Source: JAUIAS01 sp030425395 (GTDB taxonomy: Bacteria; Pseudomonadota; Alphaproteobacteria; Rhodobacterales; Rhodobacteraceae). From it: a stretch of 64,000 nt of DNA. The notes under the pieces were generated by a model. It worked only from the letters and a program-made list of their open reading frames with translations, had not been told where the DNA came from and made no database searches. The translations under genes and the position numbers were made by a program. The stretch spans positions 806,001 to 870,000 of the forward strand of contig CP121336.1 in the NCBI GenBank assembly GCA_043553855.1, written 5' to 3'. Of the stretch, positions 51,524 to 59,496 are shown piece after piece. Numbering within the stretch: the stretch's first letter is position 1; each line of letters begins with the position of its first letter.

Positions 51524-52948
51524 TTAGGCCGCGCTTGCGGCCATACGTTCGGCTTTGGCGATCACTTCGTCGATGTCACCGACCATGTAGAAGGCACCTT
51601 CGGGCAGGTGATCGTATTCACCGGCAACCACGGCCTTGAAGGAGGCAATGGTTTTTTCCAGGGAAACCTGCACACCGTCGGAACCGGTGAACACCTTGGC
51701 CACGTCGAACGGCTGCGAGAGGAAGCGCTGGATTTTCCGGGCACGGGCCACGGTCAGCTTGTCCTCTTCGGACAGTTCGTCCATCCCGAGAATTGCGATG
51801 ATGTCCTGCAGCGACTTGTAGCGCTGAAGAATGTTCTGCACGTCACGGGCAACCTGATAATGCTCGTCACCAACGATCTGGGGATCAAGGATCCGCGAGG
51901 AGGAGTCGAGCGGGTCCACGGCGGGGTAGATACCGAGTTCCGAGATTGCACGCGACAGAACGGTTGTCGCATCAAGGTGAGCAAAGGTGGTTGCAGGCGC
52001 GGGGTCGGTAAGGTCATCCGCGGGAACATACACGGCCTGGATCGAGGTGATCGAACCTGCTTTGGTCGAGGTAATGCGTTCCTGCATCGCACCCATGTCG
52101 GTGGCCAGAGTCGGCTGGTAACCCACGGCGGACGGGATACGACCCAGCAGAGCGGACACTTCGGAACCGGCCTGCGTAAAGCGGAAAATGTTATCCACAA
52201 AGAACAGAACGTCGGTTCCCGACTGGTCGCGGAACTGTTCCGCGAGCGTCAGACCGGTCAGAGCGACGCGGGCACGGGCTCCGGGAGGTTCGTTCATCTG
52301 ACCGTAGACAAGCGCAACCTGGCTTTCCGACAGATTGTCGGGCTTGATCACGTTGGATTCGATCATTTCGTGGTAAAGGTCGTTACCTTCACGGGTCCGT
52401 TCGCCAACACCGGCAAACACGGAGTAGCCCGAGTGCACTTTCGCGATGTTGTTGATCAGTTCCATGATGAGAACTGTTTTACCCACACCGGCACCACCGA
52501 AGAGGCCGATCTTACCACCTTTGGAATAAGGCGCGAGAAGGTCGATAACCTTGATCCCCGTCACGAGGATCTCAGATTCCGTCGACTGTTCGCTGAAGGC
52601 AGGGGCCTCTGCGTGGATCGGACGGGTTTCTTCGGCTTCGACCGGGCCCTGTTCGTCAACGGGTTCACCGATAACGTTCAGGATGCGGCCCAGTGTTGCG
52701 TTGCCCACGGGGATCGAGATCGGCGCGCCGGTGTCTTCGACCTTTGCACCGCGGACCAGACCTTCGGTCGCGTCCATCGCGATGGTGCGGACAGTGTTTT
52801 CGCCAAGGTGCTGAGCAACTTCAAGGACAAGTTTCTTGCCATTGTTTTCGGTGTTCAGCGCGTTCAGAATTTCAGGCAGTTGATCGTCGAACTGCACGTC
52901 AACGACGGCGCCGATGATCTGCGTGACTTTGCCTTTTGCATTCGCCAT
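51524..52948 (-). CDS. atpD: F1 ATP synthase subunit beta
   Basis: Catalytic subunit, 474 residues. The P-loop GGAGVGKTVLIMELINNIAK is near 152, the catalytic Glu region GVGERTREGNDLYHEM near 181, and the family signature PAVDPLDSSSR near 340. Start MANAKGKVTQIIGAVVDVQF. It lies between atpG and atpC. Confidence 0.98.
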   Translation of the reverse strand: MANAKGKVTQIIGAVVDVQFDDQLPEILNALNTENNGKKLVLEVAQHLGENTVRTIAMDATEGLVRGAKVEDTGAPISIPVGNATLGRILNVIGEPVDEQGPVEAEETRPIHAEAPAFSEQSTESEILVTGIKVIDLLAPYSKGGKIGLFGGAGVGKTVLIMELINNIAKVHSGYSVFAGVGERTREGNDLYHEMIESNVIKPDNLSESQVALVYGQMNEPPGARARVALTGLTLAEQFRDQSGTDVLFFVDNIFRFTQAGSEVSALLGRIPSAVGYQPTLATDMGAMQERITSTKAGSITSIQAVYVPADDLTDPAPATTFAHLDATTVLSRAISELGIYPAVDPLDSSSRILDPQIVGDEHYQVARDVQNILQRYKSLQDIIAILGMDELSEEDKLTVARARKIQRFLSQPFDVAKVFTGSDGVQVSLEKTIASFKAVVAGEYDHLPEGAFYMVGDIDEVIAKAERMAASAA

Positions 52949-52965
52949 GTTTCGTCTCCGGTTTC

Positions 52966-53841
52966 TTACAGCGCCTCAGCGCCCGAAATGATTTCAATCA
53001 GCTCGTTGGTGATGACGGCCTGACGCGAACGGTTGTATTCGATGGTCAGCTTGTCGATCATATCGCCCGCGTTGCGGGTCGCGTTATCCATCGCACTCAT
53101 CCGCGCGCCCTGTTCGGACGCACCGTTCTCAAGCAGCGCGCTGAAAATCTGGGTTGCGACGCCGCGCGGAAGCAGGTCCGCGAGGATCGCTTCTTCGTCT
53201 GGCTCGTAGTCATACAACGTTGTCGCGCCATCCGATTCAGCTTTGTCGAACGACGCAGGGATAATCTGCGTCGCGGTCGGGATTTGCGAAACGACGTTCT
53301 CGAACTGCGAATAGAAGATCGTCGCTACGTCGAACTCTTCCGCGTCGAAACGTGCCAGCACGTCCTTGGCGATGCCTTGCGCGTCGGCATACCCGACCCG
53401 CTTGATCTCGCTCAGGTCGACATGGCCGACAAATGCGGAGGCCCAGTCACGCTTGAGCTGATCGCGACCCTTCTTGCCTACGGTCAGAATCTTGACCGTC
53501 TTGCCGTTGGCGGCAAGGGTGTTGGCATGGGTGCGCGCCAGCTTGGCGATGTTGCTGTTAAAGCCACCGCAAAGCCCGCGTTCGGCCGTCAGGACCACAA
53601 GAAGATGTACATCGTCCTTGCCCGTCCCGGACAGAAGCTTGGGCGCACTGTCGCTGCCGCCAACCGATGCCGCAAGCCCTGCCATGACCGCGTTGAAGCG
53701 TTCAGTGTAGGGGCGCGAGGCTTCGGCTGCGTCCTGGGCGCGGCGGAGCTTTGCCGCCGCGACCATCTGCATCGCCTTAGTGATCTTGCGGGTCGATTTG
53801 ACCGACTCGATCCTGTTTTTCAGGTCCTTGAGATTTGGCAT
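52966..53841 (-). CDS. atpG: F1 ATP synthase subunit gamma
   Basis: Central rotor shaft, 291 residues. NLKDLKNRIESVKSTRKITK and AMQMVAAAKLRRAQDAA form the N-terminal helix, TAERGLCGGFNSNIAKLAR is central, and the C-terminal signature SAMDNATRNAGDMIDKLTIE with YNRSRQAVITNELIEI is intact. Confidence 0.97.
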   Translation of the reverse strand: MPNLKDLKNRIESVKSTRKITKAMQMVAAAKLRRAQDAAEASRPYTERFNAVMAGLAASVGGSDSAPKLLSGTGKDDVHLLVVLTAERGLCGGFNSNIAKLARTHANTLAANGKTVKILTVGKKGRDQLKRDWASAFVGHVDLSEIKRVGYADAQGIAKDVLARFDAEEFDVATIFYSQFENVVSQIPTATQIIPASFDKAESDGATTLYDYEPDEEAILADLLPRGVATQIFSALLENGASEQGARMSAMDNATRNAGDMIDKLTIEYNRSRQAVITNELIEIISGAEAL

Positions 53842-53853
53842 TGCCTTATCTCC

Positions 53854-55392
53854 TTACGCGAATGTCGCGGCAAAATCGTCGAGCGCAGCTTTGATCTTGT
53901 CTTCGGCTTCACCTTTGATCTTGGGATCTTCGGTTGTGATAAAGTCGAGAAGGTCCTTGTTCTTGCCACGCAGATGCGCCAGCAGCCCGGATTCATACCG
54001 GCCCACATCGCCAACTGGCAGCTTGTCGAGATAACCGTGCGTGCCTGCATAGATGACGCAGACGATTTCGGCGTTGGTCAGCGGCGAGTACTGCGACTGC
54101 TTCATGAGCTCGGTCAGGCGCGCACCGCGGTTCAGCAACTGCTGGGTTGCGGCATCAAGGTCGGATCCGAACTGGGCAAAGGCCGCCATTTCGCGATACT
54201 GGGCAAGCTCGAGCTTGACCGGGCCCGCGACCGATTTCATGGCATTCGTCTGAGCCGAGGAACCCACACGCGAAACCGACAGACCGGTGTTCACAGCAGG
54301 GCGGATGCCTTGGTAGAACAGTTCGGTTTCAAGGAAGATCTGACCATCGGTGATCGAAATCACGTTGGTAGGAATAAACGCGGAAACGTCGCCACCCTGA
54401 GTTTCGATGATCGGCAGAGCAGTCAACGAGCCTGCGCCGTGGTCTTCGTTCAGCTTTGCCGAACGCTCCAGCAGACGGGAGTGAAGATAGAAAACGTCAC
54501 CGGGATAGGCTTCGCGGCCGGGCGGACGACGCAGAAGAAGCGACATCTGACGATACGCAACGGCCTGCTTGGAAAGGTCATCATAGATGATCAGCGCGTG
54601 CTTGCCGTTGTCGCGGAAATATTCCGCCATCGACGTCGCGGCATAGGGCGCAAGGAACTGCATCGGTGCAGGTTCGGACGCGGTTGCGGCAACCACGATG
54701 GAATAATCGATCGCGCCGGTTTCCTCGAGCTTTTTCACGAGCTGGGCAACAGTCGAACGCTTCTGGCCGATGGCGACATAAACACAGTAGAGCTTCTTGC
54801 TCTCGTCGTCTCCGGCGGCGTCGTTGTAGGATTTCTGGTTCAGGATGCTGTCAAGCGCCACGGCGGTCTTGCCGGTCTGACGGTCACCAATGATCAGTTC
54901 CCGCTGACCACGGCCAATCGGGATCATCGCGTCAACGGATTTAAGGCCGGTTGCCATCGGTTCGTGAACCGATTTACGCGGGATGATGCCCGGAGCCTTG
55001 ACGTCAGCAACGCTGCGTTCGGAAGATTCGATCGGGCCCTTGCCATCCAGCGGGTTGCCCAGACCGTCAACGACGCGGCCCAGCAGGCCGGGCCCTACGG
55101 GCACGTCCACGATGGAGTTGGTGCGCTTGACGGTGTCACCTTCCTTGATGTCCCGGTCGGAACCGAAGATCACGACGCCGACGTTGTCGCTTTCGAGGTT
55201 CAGCGCCATCCCCATGATGCCACCGGGAAATTCGACCATTTCACCGGCCTGCACATTGTCGAGGCCATACACGCGGGCGATACCGTCGCCAACGCTGAGC
55301 ACACGACCGACCTCAGCAACTTCGGCATCCTGACCGAAATTCTTGATCTGGTCCTTCAGGATCGCAGAAATCTCTGCTGCTTGGATTCCCAT
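53854..55392 (-). CDS. atpA: F1 ATP synthase subunit alpha
   Basis: Non-catalytic nucleotide-binding subunit, 512 residues. The N-terminal MGIQAAEISAILKDQIKNFG, the P-loop IGDRQTGKTAVALDSILNQK near 168 and the signature PAVNTGLSVSRVGSSAQ near 364 are present. Its start is directly after the atpH stop with no gap. Confidence 0.98.
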   Translation of the reverse strand: MGIQAAEISAILKDQIKNFGQDAEVAEVGRVLSVGDGIARVYGLDNVQAGEMVEFPGGIMGMALNLESDNVGVVIFGSDRDIKEGDTVKRTNSIVDVPVGPGLLGRVVDGLGNPLDGKGPIESSERSVADVKAPGIIPRKSVHEPMATGLKSVDAMIPIGRGQRELIIGDRQTGKTAVALDSILNQKSYNDAAGDDESKKLYCVYVAIGQKRSTVAQLVKKLEETGAIDYSIVVAATASEPAPMQFLAPYAATSMAEYFRDNGKHALIIYDDLSKQAVAYRQMSLLLRRPPGREAYPGDVFYLHSRLLERSAKLNEDHGAGSLTALPIIETQGGDVSAFIPTNVISITDGQIFLETELFYQGIRPAVNTGLSVSRVGSSAQTNAMKSVAGPVKLELAQYREMAAFAQFGSDLDAATQQLLNRGARLTELMKQSQYSPLTNAEIVCVIYAGTHGYLDKLPVGDVGRYESGLLAHLRGKNKDLLDFITTEDPKIKGEAEDKIKAALDDFAATFA

Positions 55393-55953
55393 TTATCCGA
55401 CCTCTTTCATTGCATTCTGGAGGGAGTTGAGCCGCGAGTTGATCGACGTGTCGATCATTTTCGAGCCCACCTTTACGACAAGACCGCCAATGAGGCTTTC
55501 ATCGACGGTCGCATTGATAGTAACTGTTTTGCCCACGCTGGCGCTCAGCGTTTTGGCAAGCTTTTCGGACTGCGTCTTGGTCAGAGCTTTCGCACTGACC
55601 ACTTCGGCCGTCACGATCCCGCGCGCATCAGCGATCAGATCGTGCAGCGCGCTGATCAGTTGCGGCAGAACGAAAAGGCGGCGCTTTTCGGCCATCAGGG
55701 CCAAAGTGTTCTGCATGATCGGATCGGCACCCATTCTCTGGGCAACCGCCGTGATCGCGGCGCTCTGATCGGCGCGGGATACAACCGGCGATGAAATCAA
55801 AGCTCGCAGATCTGCGCTGTCCGCGAGAGCGGAGGACAGATCATTGACAGTGCTTTCAAGACCATCAAGGTTGCTGTTCTCTTGCGCGATCTCAAAGATC
55901 GCGGTGGCATAGCGTGCAGCGATGCCTGTGGAAATCGAAGCTGGTTCGGACAC
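55393..55953 (-). CDS. atpH: F1 ATP synthase subunit delta
   Basis: Peripheral-stalk subunit linking F1 to F0, 186 residues. SISTGIAARYATAIFEIAQE at the N terminus and the C-terminal LIGGLVVKVGSKMIDTSINS with RLNSLQNAMKEV are diagnostic. The start is taken as the GTG at 55951-55953 because GGAAGG lies 6 nt upstream; another GTG two codons earlier overlaps that site. It leads the F1 operon; the F0 genes are not in the window, as usual in alphaproteobacteria. Confidence 0.93.
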   Translation of the reverse strand: MSEPASISTGIAARYATAIFEIAQENSNLDGLESTVNDLSSALADSADLRALISSPVVSRADQSAAITAVAQRMGADPIMQNTLALMAEKRRLFVLPQLISALHDLIADARGIVTAEVVSAKALTKTQSEKLAKTLSASVGKTVTINATVDESLIGGLVVKVGSKMIDTSINSRLNSLQNAMKEVG

Positions 55954-56308
55954 GTCCACCCTTCCGATATCTGGCCCCGGTCATTGACGCGCCGGGGGCG
56001 TGAGAAGCCGCCGCAAGAACGCGGGGCAGTAAAATCAGCGTGGATGTAGCAGAGCGTTCCCCACCTCGCAACATGCTATAGCGATAACAGCATTTTGCCT
56101 ATTTTATTTAGTTTCATACACTTAGCCAACCTGCGACCCTTTGCGCCCCGATTTGGTTGCCAAAATCCGACAATTTTTCTGCTTCTTTGACGATTCTGCG
56201 ATGCAGCACGCTCTTACTTAACGTCGCCTTTACCGCGTTTCGGCTAAGCCTGACGCCGGCACGTAGCCGCTTCGCAACCGCCAACCGCAAGGAAAAGGTG
56301 AGGCCGCC
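55954..56308. other. Divergent promoter region between atpHAGDC and the RTX-like gene
   Basis: These 355 bp hold no convincing gene. The part from 56090 to 56220 is markedly AT-rich (for example TTTTATTTAGTTTCATACAC) and probably contains the plus-strand promoter of the 56309 gene. A candidate atp promoter lies at 56043-56071. Confidence 0.5.
56043..56071 (-). promoter_or_regulatory. Candidate promoter of the atpHAGDC operon
   Basis: On the minus strand TTGCGA (56066-56071) and TACATC (56043-56048) are spaced 17 bp, a fair sigma-70-type pair about 90 bp before the atpH start. The match is moderate. Confidence 0.4.
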
Positions 56309-57742
56309 ATGACATTTCTATTTTTGACCGGCCTGATCGCGGCCACGTCTTTGTTGTTTTCTCTCGATCCGTTCATTTTTGATGACGCAGAACCGGAAAC
56401 GTCTGGTCACGATGACGCTAATGATGGGGGTTCTGGCAATGGTTCAACCGGCGGGTCCGATCCTGTCTACGGACCCGATCCCGATCTAATGCCTGACCCT
56501 GACCCAATGCCCGCCCCCGACCCAATGCCCGATCCGGTTCCCGACCCTGAGCCAACCCCATCCCCCGGAGGCGGGCCAAATGATGGGGGCGGCGATGGCA
56601 GCCAACCTTCCGACATACCTGACACCGGGGCCAGCATGATTGACGATGCAGGCACCATCACTCTTGAACGGGGTGATGATGAAACCGGCAGTTTCCTCGC
56701 GATACGGGTGATCGGACAGGACGCCGGCGACCAGGACGGTAAGATAAGCGAAACCGCCTGGCTGGATGTTTTCCTTTTGCCGGACGGCACGCCGCCCCCG
56801 GTAACCCCGGAGCAATGGGCGGGGACGGATTACGACACACAGGCCGCCGCTCTGGGGCTTGAGTCCCTAGGGCGCATTCCATTGGGCTCGGCAACGCTTG
56901 ACCTCGATGAGTATTTGGCAACGGGAGCAATACCCGAGTTCACCGACACCCGCATCGCCGCGCCCGCTCTCGTGGCGAACGCGCCGATCACCATGCTTGC
57001 CTTGGAAGGCGGCTTGGCCGAAGGGGCGCTTTCTGTGTCAGACGTGCGCGTTTCCGATACGTTGAACCCGGTGATCGCGGGCGAAGCATTGGTCTGGCAA
57101 GTCGCGCGAACACCGGCGGATGACGATTGGAGCTTTGCCCTGTCACGCAAAAGCGAAGGCACCAATATCAACGGCAGCGCGCAGGCAGACACCATCATGC
57201 TGGCCCCCTTCGAGGTCGCGGATATGACGATCGACGGCGGGGCGGGTGCCGACCGGATTGAAACCGGCGTCGGCCCGGATGTGAACGGCGGCAGCGGGGC
57301 CGACAACATCATCCTGACACTGCCTGAATACGAACCCACCGTTGCCACTGGCCCGATGTCGGAAATTGCGCTGGCCGATTCCGCAGACAGCCTTGGTATC
57401 ATCTTGCCGCATGCGGACCTTGGCCCTGTGTTTGCTGTGGAGCTGACCGAAACCTCCGGCGGTGGAGCAGCCAGTGCAGCCGAGTATTCCCGCGTTCTGA
57501 TCCAGTCTGCACCGGGATTTTCCGGGCAACCGGACATCGCGACGCTGGAGCCTTTGTTACGCGGAGACGCGGTCAACGGTTGGCGGGTTTTGGCCAAGAT
57601 TCAGCTGGGCGCGGAGCTTATCACTCAGAACGGCGACGGATCGACATCGGCGATTGGTATCCACAATGAGACACCCGACATTTCCTATGCGGGGTCTATT
57701 TCGGGCACGGCGACCCTGACCATGGCAGCGGCGGGGGCGTAA
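56309..57742 (+). CDS. Membrane-anchored acidic protein with RTX-like calcium-binding repeats
   Basis: A 477-residue protein. An uncleaved N-terminal hydrophobic anchor (MTFLFLTGLIAATSLLFSLD) leads into an acidic Gly/Asp linker and a Pro-Asp-rich spacer of repeated PDP and PMP units (about residues 50-90). The rest is a low-lysine, alanine-rich globular part. Two RTX-type nonapeptide-like motifs occur near 310-335 (DGGAGADRIE and NGGSGADNII), suggesting a small calcium-binding beta-roll. I recognise no named family. GCAAGGAAAAGG precedes the ATG. It stands alone between the atp operon and a convergent methyltransferase gene. Confidence 0.72.
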   Translation: MTFLFLTGLIAATSLLFSLDPFIFDDAEPETSGHDDANDGGSGNGSTGGSDPVYGPDPDLMPDPDPMPAPDPMPDPVPDPEPTPSPGGGPNDGGGDGSQPSDIPDTGASMIDDAGTITLERGDDETGSFLAIRVIGQDAGDQDGKISETAWLDVFLLPDGTPPPVTPEQWAGTDYDTQAAALGLESLGRIPLGSATLDLDEYLATGAIPEFTDTRIAAPALVANAPITMLALEGGLAEGALSVSDVRVSDTLNPVIAGEALVWQVARTPADDDWSFALSRKSEGTNINGSAQADTIMLAPFEVADMTIDGGAGADRIETGVGPDVNGGSGADNIILTLPEYEPTVATGPMSEIALADSADSLGIILPHADLGPVFAVELTETSGGGAASAAEYSRVLIQSAPGFSGQPDIATLEPLLRGDAVNGWRVLAKIQLGAELITQNGDGSTSAIGIHNETPDISYAGSISGTATLTMAAAGA

Positions 57743-57746
57743 GGTG

Positions 57747-58484
57747 TCAGACCGGCTTGGCAACCGGATCGGGTGCCAACGCCCCAAGCGGTTTGCGCAC
57801 TCGGTCGGCCACGCCACCCGGTGTGGGCGGATGCCGCTTGGATACCTGCACCATCAGAACGCCGCCGCCCAGCACCGCCGATACCGCACGCCCTGTGCGT
57901 TCCCAAATCGGACCGGTCTTCATCCAGAAGCGTTTCTCCGACGGCGGCTGATACAGCACCGAAACATGCGCCTCGGGGATCAGGTCATAGCTTTTCAGCT
58001 GCGCTTCCAACTGGCCAATCGTATAGGGCCGCCCAAAGCCAAAAGGGGTTCGATCCGAACGCGCCCAAAGCCCGGACCGGTTCGGCACGATAAACAATGC
58101 CTTGCCCCCCGGCCCCAACACCCGGTAACACTCATCCAGAACCAGCGATGGTCTTTCAGACGTCTCAAGCCCATGCATGACGACAAGCCGGTCTACGTGG
58201 CCGGTTTCCACCGGCCAGAGCGTTTCTTCGCATAACACAGAAACATTCGGCATACCGGCAGGCCAGTGCATCACCCCCTGCGGTCCGGGCATCAGACCGA
58301 TAACCCTACGCGCGGTTTTCAAATACGGGCGCAACAGCGGGACAGCAAAGCCAAACCCCGCCACTGTCTGCCCCTGCGCATCAGGCCAGAACCGCAACAC
58401 CTGCTGGCGCACGATGGATTGTGCCGCGCGCCCCAACTGGCTGCGGTAATAAAAGGTGCGCAGATCCTGAACATCCAGATGCAT
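57747..58484 (-). CDS. Class I SAM-dependent methyltransferase
   Basis: A 245-residue cytoplasmic methyltransferase. AGFGFAVPLLRPYLKTA near 42 replaces the usual glycine-rich loop, and the later motifs RLVVMHGLETSERP and YRVLGPGGKALFIVPNRSGL (about 127-146) are conserved. It is divergent from gloB, 70 bp away, as I recall from other Rhodobacterales. Target unknown. Confidence 0.85.
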   Translation of the reverse strand: MHLDVQDLRTFYYRSQLGRAAQSIVRQQVLRFWPDAQGQTVAGFGFAVPLLRPYLKTARRVIGLMPGPQGVMHWPAGMPNVSVLCEETLWPVETGHVDRLVVMHGLETSERPSLVLDECYRVLGPGGKALFIVPNRSGLWARSDRTPFGFGRPYTIGQLEAQLKSYDLIPEAHVSVLYQPPSEKRFWMKTGPIWERTGRAVSAVLGGGVLMVQVSKRHPPTPGGVADRVRKPLGALAPDPVAKPV

Positions 58485-58554
58485 TGCAGCTCCCGCCGTG
58501 ATCGGTCAAGCTGAGCCTGACACGCAATACCTAACAACGAAAGGAAGAAAGGCC

Positions 58555-59322
58555 ATGCCTCTAGAGATCGTGACAGTCCCATGCCTGTCGGACAACTATG
58601 CCTTTCTCGCACATGACCCCCAAACCGGGCAGACCGCCGTGATCGACGCCCCCGAAGCGGACCCGATCATCGCCGCGCTGGATGCGCGGGGATGGCAAGC
58701 GGATATCGTTCTGATCACCCATCACCACTGGGATCACGTGGAAGGGTTGGCTGACATCTGCGCACGGTTCGGCTCGCAAGTCGTCGGCGCGCGATCCGAT
58801 GCCCATCGCCTGCCCGACTTGGATATCGCGCTTGATGAAGGTGACACCGTCCAGATCGGAGCACAGACCGGCACCGTGATTGATGTATCGGGCCACACGG
58901 TGGGTCATATCGCCTACCACTTTCCGGAAAGTGCCGCAGTTTTCACCGCCGACAGCCTGATGGCTCTTGGTTGTGGGCGCGTCTTTGAAGGCACGATGGA
59001 AATGATGTGGTCCAGTCTGTCCAAGCTTGCCGCCTTGCCCGCCGATACAACGGTGTATTCCGGTCATGAATACACCGAAGCAAACGCCCGGTTTGCCAAG
59101 ACCGTTGATCCCGACAACCCGGATCTGGCACGCCGTATCGCAGACATCACCGACGCCCGCGCACAAGGCAAGGCCACGGTTCCGTCCTCGCTCAAGCTGG
59201 AGCTTGCGACAAATCCGTTCCTGCGCGCCTCGGATCCCGGCATTCGGGATCATCTCGGCATGAAAGATGCAACCGACGAGGAAGTGTTTGCCGAAGTCCG
59301 TGGCCGCAAAGATAGGTTTTAA
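58555..59322 (+). CDS. gloB: Hydroxyacylglutathione hydrolase (glyoxalase II)
   Basis: Hydrolyses S-lactoylglutathione, the second step of methylglyoxal detoxification. The 255 residues contain the metallo-beta-lactamase motif ITHHHWDHVEGL near 53, VIDVSGHTVGHIAYHF near 103, TADSLMALGCGRVFEG near 126 and YSGHEYTEANARFA near 160. The start at 58555 (MPLEIVTVPC) follows AAGGAAGAAAGG. Confidence 0.95.
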   Translation: MPLEIVTVPCLSDNYAFLAHDPQTGQTAVIDAPEADPIIAALDARGWQADIVLITHHHWDHVEGLADICARFGSQVVGARSDAHRLPDLDIALDEGDTVQIGAQTGTVIDVSGHTVGHIAYHFPESAAVFTADSLMALGCGRVFEGTMEMMWSSLSKLAALPADTTVYSGHEYTEANARFAKTVDPDNPDLARRIADITDARAQGKATVPSSLKLELATNPFLRASDPGIRDHLGMKDATDEEVFAEVRGRKDRF

Positions 59323-59386
59323 AGCGCGATTTTGGTGTCGCTTACCGGACGTCACCAAAATATTGATCGAAAAATGCAAGAAAAAC

Positions 59387-59415
59387 CTTGAAGCCGCCGC
59401 AGGTTCAACCAAACT
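59387..59415 (+). promoter_or_regulatory. Possible RpoH-type promoter of clpA
   Basis: CTTGAA (59387-59392) and CCAAACT (59409-59415) with a 16-nt spacer loosely fit the alphaproteobacterial heat-shock promoter, about 80 bp before the clpA start. TTGAA and TTCAA also form an imperfect dyad here, so the assignment is weak. Confidence 0.3.
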
Positions 59416-59496
59416 CTAATACTATGAGGACATGGTTGGTCCGGGGGCACGGCCCCAAGTCGTTCCCCTCCCGACCCAGATAAGAGGAGCACCCGC

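Noticed and set aside
52936..55794. A 952-codon open frame on the plus strand across atpG, atpA and part of atpH
   Set aside because: It is antisense to three highly conserved F1 subunits. GC-rich third positions remove stops on the opposite strand, and its product is His/Arg/Gly-rich with no family motif.
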